DNA from: Vibrio cyclitrophicus
GTDB lineage: Bacteria; Pseudomonadota; Gammaproteobacteria; Enterobacterales; Vibrionaceae
DNA length: 64,000 nt
Assembly (NCBI RefSeq): GCF_024347435.1
Contig: NZ_AP025480.1
Span: 2,728,001 to 2,792,000, forward strand
Direction: 5' to 3'
The first letter of the stretch is position 1. Each line of letters starts with the position of its first letter. The notes under the pieces were generated by a model that was not told the origin of the DNA, searched no databases, and saw only the letters and a list, made by a program, of their open reading frames with translations. Of the stretch, positions 57,780 through 64,000 are shown piece after piece. Both the position numbers and the translations under genes were made by a program.

Positions 57780-57820
57780 AAAAAAAGGCCTGTATCTTGT
57801 GGGATACAGGCCTTTTTTTT
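57780..57820 (-). terminator. thr operon attenuator
   Basis: AAAAAAGGCCTGTATC pairs with GATACAGGCCTTTTTT around a 6-base loop, T-rich on the minus strand, between thrL and thrA. Stalling in thrL would prevent its formation. Confidence 0.92.
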
Positions 57821-57832
57821 AAAATCCGTTAC

Positions 57833-57910
57833 TTAGCAGCCTGCCCCAACAATGTGAATGTCGGTAATAATAATGGTGGTGGTCATTACTAGGTGGCTTA
57901 GGTGCTGCAT
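57833..57910 (-). CDS. thrL: thr operon leader peptide ThrL
   Basis: A 25-codon frame ending just before the attenuator. The second half is a run of regulatory codons: ACC ACC ACC ATT ATT ATT ACC GAC ATT CAC ATT, that is four Thr and five Ile. Shortage of charged tRNA-Thr or tRNA-Ile stalls the ribosome and prevents termination before thrA. The start at 57910 has GAGAA upstream; ATG 57886 would give a 17-codon version without a ribosome site. Confidence 0.9.
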   Translation of the reverse strand: MQHLSHLVMTTTIIITDIHIVGAGC

Positions 57911-57941
57911 ATCAAATTCTCTGCTTGTGCTTTACTCTACG

Positions 57942-57969
57942 TGTATCAATTTTTACCACTAGACGTCAA
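57942..57969 (-). promoter_or_regulatory. Candidate thrLABC promoter
   Basis: On the minus strand TTGACG (57969-57964), 16 bases, then GATACA (57947-57942), placing the start about 25 bases before thrL. Confidence 0.55.
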
Positions 57970-58214
57970 TGAAAAGTTGCGTTTTTTTTACATTCACGTC
58001 ATTTTTCAGAGCAAACAGCCATTTCAGCGACAAAACGTCCTAAAACAGCTCCCAACTTAAAAGCGGAATTAGATTGCTAGATGAAGCGAAGTCATAAGTT
58101 GCATATATAGTCATAACAAAATGCTATATCGATTGTACAGCGAACGCACAACTTCTGTGCTTTAATTGAACGATAACGTTCGTAAAACAATAATAATGAC
58201 ATCAGGAGTGGGAA
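57970..58214. other. Spacer thr promoter / secreted protein gene
   Basis: About 245 bases of divergent control DNA. A short palindrome GAACG-ATAA-CGTTC lies at 58168-58181, 34 bases before the next start, and might be an operator. No gene is seen. Confidence 0.45.
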
Positions 58215-58691
58215 GTGAAGAGATTATTTATTCTTTTAGCCTTTGCTATGCCTGTCATTTGTTCAGCGAATAGTTTGCCTCTACTGAGTGGTTTACCATT
58301 ACTTCCCAGTCAAATCGATCGTTCGTCTCATAAATTCTTCATCTCAACGCAAAATGCCTCAAGTGAAAGCTTCGACACTTGGAAAATCGACAGTGGTTAC
58401 TCATACAGTCTGTTTGCTGATGTTGACCTTTATGTAGGTACACGAATCAACAGCGATTCACTTAAGTATGAAAGCGGATTTTTAAGTGGTGTCAGTTATC
58501 AGTTCTCAGAAAGGATCTCTTTTAACAGTTCTCTGCACACCTATAAAGACGAAGAAGAAGACAACGAAAAGTCATTAGCTGCAGAAGTTTCAAGCCGAGT
58601 ACAACTTACCGATAATTTGGATTTGCATGCCACCCTTGATTACGAAGAGTGGCAGCAAGGTGTTGAAGTGGGGTTAGGATTTCGATTTTAA
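58215..58691 (+). CDS. Small secreted protein, possible outer-membrane beta-barrel
   Basis: A 158-residue protein with a signal peptide (cleavage likely after CSA, near residue 18). The mature part has alternating polar/aromatic strands (YSYSLFADVDLYVGTRI, SGVSYQFSERISFNSSLHTY, VEVGLGFRF) and ends in Phe, features of small outer-membrane barrels. I do not know the family. The start is GTG at 58215, with AGGAG seven bases before it. It diverges from the thr operon. Function unknown. Confidence 0.7.
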   Translation: MKRLFILLAFAMPVICSANSLPLLSGLPLLPSQIDRSSHKFFISTQNASSESFDTWKIDSGYSYSLFADVDLYVGTRINSDSLKYESGFLSGVSYQFSERISFNSSLHTYKDEEEDNEKSLAAEVSSRVQLTDNLDLHATLDYEEWQQGVEVGLGFRF

Positions 58692-58822
58692 TCGAATTCG
58701 GTTGTCCTTCATGAGTTCGCATGCGTTTTGATTTTTCAGTAGCTCAAGATCTTAGCGTCAACCTGTGCACGCAACAAACCGTTCCTCAATCCAATAATTC
58801 CAGCCTATTGTACTTAAACCTG

Positions 58823-59308
58823 TTAAGATTCAATTAACAATTCAGATGAAATTAATACACCATTCCAATCCGCATAAATGTAATCACCAGGTTGAATCAA
58901 CTGATTGTGGACAGAAAGAGTGACATTAACCTGACCAACACCGCGTTTCTCTGTTTTGAATGGAGATGCACCAAGCGCCTGCACCCCAAGGTCCATTTGC
59001 GACATCATGCCGACATCGCGCACGGCACCGTTCACAATCACGCCTTCCCATCCATTTTCTATTGCTAGAATGGCGAGCTGATCGCCAAGAAGCGCTTTCT
59101 GGCACGAGCCATTTCCATCGACAACAAGCACTTTACCAATGCCATCAGTCTCTAAAACCTCGCGAACCTTGGAATTATCGTGATAACAACGAACTGTTAC
59201 AATTTTTCCAAAGAACGCACCACGTTGACCGAAGTTCTGTAATGGTAGGTTAAGTAATGTGACTTTGCTTTCAAACTCATCACACAAGTCGGGTGTTATA
59301 TCGTGCAT
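58823..59308 (-). CDS. rraA: Ribonuclease E activity regulator RraA
   Basis: A 161-residue protein, the same length as E. coli RraA, which binds RNase E and its degradosome partners and lowers mRNA turnover. Recognised from [33 protein letters not shown] and [14 protein letters not shown]. The fold is that of demethylmenaquinone methyltransferase-like proteins without methylation activity. A family caution: related proteins are HMG/CHA aldolases. The length and close similarity favour RraA. Confidence 0.93.
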   Translation of the reverse strand: MHDITPDLCDEFESKVTLLNLPLQNFGQRGAFFGKIVTVRCYHDNSKVREVLETDGIGKVLVVDGNGSCQKALLGDQLAILAIENGWEGVIVNGAVRDVGMMSQMDLGVQALGASPFKTEKRGVGQVNVTLSVHNQLIQPGDYIYADWNGVLISSELLIES

Positions 59309-59886
59309 ATATCCTCCGTGAGTAAGGCGTTACCTGTTAAGTCAGGCGAACCTCTATGCTTTTATATGTTATTAAAATTAATCCTTTGTTTTCATTGTTC
59401 TATGTTCAATCTAATAATAATAAAAAGTTGATTGAGCATATTTATCTACTAGACTCTAAGGACTGCTTTCAGCTTCCTTGGTTCATATTCTTGCCTTTAG
59501 CAGGTGAGATGTGAGAGCCATCTCGAATAATCATTCTTGTTTTGCTGCTAAATAATCACCATAGCATTGGTTAAGTTGTAGCCATACTATTAAAGTTTGT
59601 TGCGATACGGCAATTGATGTAAATCAACAAAGTGAATGGAATTAACATTCTCGCATTGTTAGCATGCTGTTAACATTATAGAATCCTCTGCAATCACTAA
59701 AAGAATGATTAAAAGGCGTACTGGATCTACGTTATTGGGCAATACTTCAAGGAAGGCAGATAGCTGGAAGTAAGTGTTTTTTTGAAAACTTTAAGTTATC
59801 ATCAAAATTACATTACCTGTATGTTATGTTTTTGCCTAGAATTTATTCTATTAGCACAGTTTCGTCACAAATTTAGGTACCGCCAA
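59309..59886. other. Long divergent control region rraA / arcA
   Basis: About 580 bases, AT-rich, holding the arcA promoters and an FNR box. E. coli arcA also has a long leader with several promoters. The open frame upstream of arcA (from 59782) has no family support. I see no separate gene. Confidence 0.55.
59614..59627 (+). promoter_or_regulatory. Perfect FNR box upstream of arcA
   Basis: TTGATGTAAATCAA fits TTGATNNNNATCAA at every position. It lies 260 bases before arcA, so FNR probably raises arcA expression without oxygen, as in E. coli. Confidence 0.85.
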
Positions 59887-60603
59887 ATGCAAACCCCGCA
59901 GATTCTGATCGTTGAAGATGAGCAAGTAACTCGTAACACTCTAAAGAGTATTTTTGAAGCAGAGGGATATGCTGTTTTTGAGGCTAGCGACGGTGAAGAG
60001 ATGCACCAAGTGCTATCTGACAACCAAGTTAACCTTGTAATTATGGACATCAACCTTCCGGGTAAGAATGGCCTACTACTTGCGCGTGAACTGCGTGAGC
60101 AAGCAAATGTAGCGCTTATGTTCTTAACGGGTCGTGATAACGAAGTTGATAAGATCCTTGGCCTTGAGATTGGCGCTGATGACTACATCACTAAGCCTTT
60201 CAACCCACGTGAATTGACTATCCGTGCACGTAACCTTCTGAACCGTTCAATGAGCACTAGCTCAGTTCAAGAAGAAAAGCGTAGCGTTGAAAAGTACGAG
60301 TTCAACGGTTGGGTACTCGATATCAACAGTCGTTCTCTGGTTAGCCCAGATGGCGAAGGCTACAAACTACCTCGTTCAGAGTTCCGTGCTCTACTTCACT
60401 TCTGTGAGAACCCAGGTAAAATCCAAACACGTGCAGACCTTCTTAAGAAGATGACTGGCCGTGAACTTAAGCCACACGATCGTACTGTAGACGTAACAAT
60501 CCGTCGTATTCGTAAACACTTTGAGTCTGTTTCTGGTACGCCAGAAATCATCGCAACGATTCACGGTGAAGGCTACCGCTTTTGTGGTGACCTAGAAGAC
60601 TAA
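59887..60603 (+). CDS. arcA: Response regulator ArcA
   Basis: A 238-residue OmpR-type regulator, equal in length to E. coli ArcA. Receiver: acidic pair in VEDEQ, phospho-acceptor Asp 54 in VIMDINLPG, and KPFNPREL. The winged-helix DNA-binding domain ends [18 protein letters not shown]...[12 protein letters not shown], close to the E. coli protein. With ArcB it represses aerobic respiratory and TCA genes under low oxygen. The start at 59887 ([12 protein letters not shown]) is fixed by homology; a frame from 59782 would add 35 residues. Confidence 0.97.
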   Translation: MQTPQILIVEDEQVTRNTLKSIFEAEGYAVFEASDGEEMHQVLSDNQVNLVIMDINLPGKNGLLLARELREQANVALMFLTGRDNEVDKILGLEIGADDYITKPFNPRELTIRARNLLNRSMSTSSVQEEKRSVEKYEFNGWVLDINSRSLVSPDGEGYKLPRSEFRALLHFCENPGKIQTRADLLKKMTGRELKPHDRTVDVTIRRIRKHFESVSGTPEIIATIHGEGYRFCGDLED

Positions 60604-60696
60604 TTCGATAAAGCTTCTGAACGCTGAGTTCCTGTAGTTGGTGAGCACTTCTAACTAGCTAGTACTCCTAACAGTCGAAGCGTAATCAATAATTAT

Positions 60697-60733
60697 TAAA
60701 AAGGGAGAATGCCAACGCATTCTCCCTTTTTTA
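60697..60733. terminator. Bidirectional terminator between arcA and the lipoprotein gene
   Basis: AAAAAGGGAGAATGC (60698-60712) pairs with GCATTCTCCCTTTTT (60717-60731) around CAAC. Confidence 0.94.
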
Positions 60734-60755
60734 TTGTTCTTAATTGAATGAGTTT

Positions 60756-61199
60756 TTAGTAAACCGTATCAACTTTAACGTCTTTCTCCACCAGCCACTT
60801 AACTGTTTCGCCATCTTTCAGCTCAACCGCTACATCTACCGGCTTGTCACTGTCGATCTCTAGCTGCCATACAAAAGCGACTTCCCATTGAGTTTCACTG
60901 TGAGTTCTTAAATCAAGATCGTCAGCCGTTACCAACAAGGTATCTGCACCCTGCTTAACCGTGACGCTCTCAACTGCAAGCGTTGCTGGCAATTGTGAGT
61001 CTGACTCTAGGTAGATGGAACCGTGTAGTGTCTTATCTTGAGCCTCTCCAATCGTTGGCATTTTGTTGTGCCACAGGTTACTTTTCATTGTGACTGTCGA
61101 CGCAGAGACTTCAACTTGGTTACCTTGCTGCCATTCTACTTGTGGGGCAGAGCAGCCCGCTAATGCCACTACGCATGCGGCGAATGCTAATTTTTTCAT
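60756..61199 (-). CDS. Lipoprotein of unknown function
   Basis: A 147-residue protein with a lipoprotein signal (MKKLAFAACVVALAGC; Cys 16, Ser at +2, so outer-membrane sorting expected). The mature part is beta-rich with no known motif. It begins seven bases after the arcB stop, so it is probably in the arcB operon, a link to redox control that may be only positional. I do not recognise the family. Confidence 0.75.
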   Translation of the reverse strand: MKKLAFAACVVALAGCSAPQVEWQQGNQVEVSASTVTMKSNLWHNKMPTIGEAQDKTLHGSIYLESDSQLPATLAVESVTVKQGADTLLVTADDLDLRTHSETQWEVAFVWQLEIDSDKPVDVAVELKDGETVKWLVEKDVKVDTVY

Positions 61200-61206
61200 T
61201 ATTCTT

Positions 61207-63612
61207 CTACCTTTGATTTAACCAACTCTTTAATACTTCAATATCATTCTGGTATTCGTTATTAATTTCATCGACCCAATCTGAGATATTTTCCCACCAC
61301 GCTGGCATATCTGGAGATTGAGCTTTCTGAGCGACTTGTTGTATGCGCTTCAAACCAATCGAACCGGCCGCACCTTTAATCTTATGAGCTTCAGAAACGA
61401 TGCTGTCTTGATCTTTTGCGACCATGTTAGAGTTCAAGATTTCCATATACTCCGGCATCATATTTTCAAACATCACGATACTATCCAAAACCGGTTTCGG
61501 TCCAACAATGTCAACATAAGACTCTAGCATATCAATATCAAGCAGGGCCGTATCAACCGAAGAAAGAACCGGCTTCCTCGCTACTACTTTTTCAACACCG
61601 GTTGCTTTCTCAACACCAGTAGCTTTCTCAACATCCTTTACTGTATCAATACCCTTGGCTTTCTCATTAACCTCTGGGGCATCCTCAATAAGCTCGCTGA
61701 TGACATCTTGAATAGCGCGAACCGACAGCGGCTTGCTGATCGCCTCGTCCATACCTTTCTGAAAATATTCTTGCTTGTTGCTTAAAACGTTCGCCGTCAA
61801 AGCAACTAAAGGAGGTAACTGGCTATATTTCTCTCGGTAGTACTGAGCGATGTCGAAACCTGTCATATCTGGTAACTGAATATCCAGAAGCACCAAATCA
61901 TAGTCTTTAGGGTTGAAGACAATTTGCGCTTCTTTACCAGTCATCACCACCGTCACTTCATGGCCAAGGCTTTCAAGTAGAGAGCGAGCAACCGTGATAT
62001 TGAGTTCAATATCTTCCACCATAAAGATTTTAAGGTTCGACTGCTTTCTTGGTGTTTTAATCAGTGCCTGAGTATCGTGATTCACCGGCACGCGAATCGA
62101 AACGGTAAATGTGCTACCAAAGCCTTCTTCACTGGTGACATCAATGTCGCCATCCATCATGTTGATCAATTGCTTAGATACAGCAAGACCAATACCAGTA
62201 CCAACAGCGTGCAGGTTGTCGGCTCCTGACTTCACTTGATAGTACATTGCAAAGATCTTCTCGATTTCACTCTCTGGAATACCAATACCGGTATCCTCAA
62301 CTTCCATCGTGATGTCAGCAAAATCACCATCGATATCGGCGCTGACCGTCATTACTACACCACCACCTTTGGTGAACTTCATCGCGTTACTGACAAGGTT
62401 CCACAGCACCTGTCTCAAGCGCGTACCATCGACTTCGACAGATGCAGGAAGATCGGACAACCTTTCTAGATCAAACCTCAACCCTTTTTGCTCTGCCATC
62501 AATGCAGAAATACTCTCAATCTCGACAACGAAATCTTCAAAGTTAATCGGGGTTGGGAATAACTCTAGCTTGCGGCGATCAAACTTATCCATATCGATAA
62601 TATCGTTAAAGATATTACCCAGCGTTACGGCGCTAACCTTAATGGTTTGCATGTGTTTACGCTGCTCGGGTGTCAGTTGACTGTCCAGTAGCATGCGGCT
62701 CAAGCCGATGATCCCGTTAAGTGGGGTTCTTAATTCATGGCTGATGGTTGAGATAAAGGTAGTCTTATCACGACTGGCTTTCTCTAACGATTCTTGATGC
62801 TCTTTACGCTCGGTAATATCACGACCAAAGCCGACTAAGCCTAAGTGGCGGCCATCTTTACTGTAGAAAGGTACCTTACGCAGCTCGAAGTAGCTCTTAC
62901 GACCATCAGGGTATTCCAACCATTGGTCGTAGGTCAGGGCTTGGTTATCAGAAAAGACTTTCTTATCAGTTTCAACAACCTGCTGAGCGATTTCTTTGCT
63001 GTAAACATCCCAAGGCGTTAAGCCAACCAGATCTTTTTCTGTTTTGCCGGTAAGTTCTTCTACTGCGCGGTTACAACCAGAGAACACACCATCTTCGTTT
63101 CGGTAGTAAATAAGGTCAGGAGAAGCGTCGATAAACGAACGCAGTAGTGCGGTACGCTCTGCGAGTTCAAGCTGAGTTCGTTCACGTTGAAAGACTTCAT
63201 TTTCGAGATCATGCATAGCTTCAGCACGCGCTTCTTCCGCTTTCTCACGTTCTTCAATTTCTTGGTTAAGCTTCTCGATATTGAGCTGCAGTTTATTGTT
63301 GAGCTCTTGGTCTCGCTCACGCATATCGCCAAGTTTAGATACTAGCTTCGCCAATCTTTGTCGGGACTCTTCCAGTTGGTCAACAACTACTGACAAGAAA
63401 TAGACCGCCCAAGGCGTGATGACTAAACCGAAGAAAACCGAACGTACAATGTCGATGTCATCAACATTGCCTTTGAGTGCGAGGGTAATACCGACTTGCA
63501 CAACAACAGCGAGGGCAACAAGCGCTAAGGCGAGTAAGATAGAAAAGCGGACAATCCCCAGTTTTACGAGTAGATCTACGTAATACTGAGCGAGATTTTT
63601 CATGGGTTTCAT
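61207..63612 (-). CDS. arcB: Hybrid sensor kinase ArcB
   Basis: An 801-residue tripartite kinase: two membrane segments (about 22-46 and 58-77), coiled coil (80-150), PAS domain (about 155-265), HisKA with His 292 (ISHELRTP), HATPase, receiver (Asp in LLDIQLPD, near 573), and HPt (HKIKGAAGS, near 740). It senses quinone redox state and phosphorylates ArcA. Only one cysteine is present in the whole chain, Cys 180; the E. coli partner Cys 241 is Tyr here. A hexapeptide repeat (about 645-675, KATGVE type) lengthens the linker before HPt, explaining the size above E. coli (778). Confidence 0.96.
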   Translation of the reverse strand: MKPMKNLAQYYVDLLVKLGIVRFSILLALALVALAVVVQVGITLALKGNVDDIDIVRSVFFGLVITPWAVYFLSVVVDQLEESRQRLAKLVSKLGDMRERDQELNNKLQLNIEKLNQEIEEREKAEEARAEAMHDLENEVFQRERTQLELAERTALLRSFIDASPDLIYYRNEDGVFSGCNRAVEELTGKTEKDLVGLTPWDVYSKEIAQQVVETDKKVFSDNQALTYDQWLEYPDGRKSYFELRKVPFYSKDGRHLGLVGFGRDITERKEHQESLEKASRDKTTFISTISHELRTPLNGIIGLSRMLLDSQLTPEQRKHMQTIKVSAVTLGNIFNDIIDMDKFDRRKLELFPTPINFEDFVVEIESISALMAEQKGLRFDLERLSDLPASVEVDGTRLRQVLWNLVSNAMKFTKGGGVVMTVSADIDGDFADITMEVEDTGIGIPESEIEKIFAMYYQVKSGADNLHAVGTGIGLAVSKQLINMMDGDIDVTSEEGFGSTFTVSIRVPVNHDTQALIKTPRKQSNLKIFMVEDIELNITVARSLLESLGHEVTVVMTGKEAQIVFNPKDYDLVLLDIQLPDMTGFDIAQYYREKYSQLPPLVALTANVLSNKQEYFQKGMDEAISKPLSVRAIQDVISELIEDAPEVNEKAKGIDTVKDVEKATGVEKATGVEKVVARKPVLSSVDTALLDIDMLESYVDIVGPKPVLDSIVMFENMMPEYMEILNSNMVAKDQDSIVSEAHKIKGAAGSIGLKRIQQVAQKAQSPDMPAWWENISDWVDEINNEYQNDIEVLKSWLNQR
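61589..61678 (-). repeat. 18-bp in-frame tandem repeat in arcB linker
   Basis: Five units of 18 bases from 61589, two of them nearly identical (TTCTCAACACCAGTAGCT type). They encode EKATGV, EKATGV and degenerate copies. Frame-neutral expansion. Confidence 0.8.
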
Positions 63613-63801
63613 TTAGCGCTCCATGCGATAAGACTAGCAACATTCTACCCTGTTTGAAGATAGGAGGTAAGCTAGCTGCATCACACGCAGCAAGAGATCC
63701 ACAGCAATATCATGGTCAAACAATCAATATAGTGGTAACCAATCAAGATAGTGCTAAGCAACACCAAAAAGACAGGTTAACCCAACCATAAATTTATAGA
63801 A

Positions 63802-63999
63802 CTAGCTAATTGAAGAAGGATGTACCATTGAACGATTTCGACCGTCAGATTTAGCTTGGTAGAGTGCACTGTCAGCCATCGCAACTGCGGACTCCATTTC
63901 GTCATCAGGTGATGGAATATAAGAAATAATGCCAATACTCACCGTGATAAATTCAGAGACCGCTGATTTTTCGTGTATCAGACCTAACTTAAGTACTTC
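63802..63999 (-). CDS. GGDEF domain protein (C-terminal end only)
   Basis: The last 65 codons of a gene running off the right edge, stop at 63802-63804. The sequence VSIGIISYIPSPDDEM followed by MADSALYQAKSDGRNR is the C-terminal part of a diguanylate cyclase domain (D-x-A-L-Y-x-A-K-x-x-G-R-N). The GG[D/E]EF active site itself lies outside the window, so activity cannot be judged. It is on the minus strand, upstream in position of arcB, with 190 bases between. Confidence 0.85.
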   Translation of the reverse strand, partial: EVLKLGLIHEKSAVSEFITVSIGIISYIPSPDDEMESAVAMADSALYQAKSDGRNRSMVHPSSIS

Positions 64000-64000
64000 A

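Noticed and set aside
59782..59886. N-terminal extension of arcA
   Set aside because: The 35 extra residues are not found in ArcA; homology begins exactly at [12 protein letters not shown].

Overview
The window is a stretch of core chromosome from a marine gammaproteobacterium of the genus Vibrio. The Splendidus clade is my guess for the species group, from protein likeness I remember rather than from any search. The evidence for Vibrio is the presence of recognisable VpsR, HlyU, NptA, BtsS/BtsR, NhaR and ArcA/ArcB proteins in gene orders typical of Vibrionaceae large chromosomes. I see no prophage, integron, insertion sequence, CRISPR array, tRNA or rRNA. Most of it is housekeeping DNA, and the interest lies in the control regions and in a few very small genes.

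Layout. 1-2304: the end of ettA, then a PilZ gene and an M23 peptidase gene. 2465-4918: tyrA and an aroF-type DAHP synthase behind a textbook TyrR box pair. 5031-8223: nagZ diverging from anmK-murQ (peptidoglycan recycling). 8332-13231: a small lipoprotein, a short CstA-family transporter and the BtsS/BtsR pyruvate-type two-component system, with a BtsR-like direct repeat in front of the transporter. 13339-21283: ispH, fkpB, lspA, ileS, ribF and murJ on the minus strand, with terminator-like hairpins inside the cluster and a degenerate 20-bp tandem array after fkpB. 21520-24928: rpsT (TTG start), hlyU, nhaR, nptA.

25260-30570: the rppH-ptsP-TSUP-lgt-thyA operon. The rppH/mutH divergent spacer (30571-31186) carries several DnaA-box-like sequences, two full IHF consensus matches and a near-consensus Fis site. 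This looks like a DARS2-type DnaA-reactivation locus. 31187-34583: mutH, three small minus-strand genes and vpsR. 34855-42030: lysS, prfB (programmed +1 frameshift), recJ, dsbC, xerD and the divergent fldB. 42201-48505: brnQ, trmN6, srmB, yaaA and an alanine/glycine symporter.

49218-52956: a DUF3545-like gene, a hemerythrin-like gene, ung, an overlooked 36-codon His-rich gene with its own ribosome site and terminator, nfo, and grcA behind two FNR boxes 53 bp apart. 53036-57910: thrC, thrB, thrA and the thrL leader with its attenuator. 58215-63612: a small secreted protein, rraA, arcA (perfect FNR box upstream), a lipoprotein and arcB. The window ends inside a GGDEF protein gene.

How parts work together: ArcA/ArcB and the FNR boxes before arcA and grcA form an anaerobic control module. 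BtsS/BtsR probably controls its neighbour transporter. NagZ, AnmK and MurQ make consecutive steps of muropeptide salvage. LspA and Lgt mature lipoproteins, several of which are encoded here.
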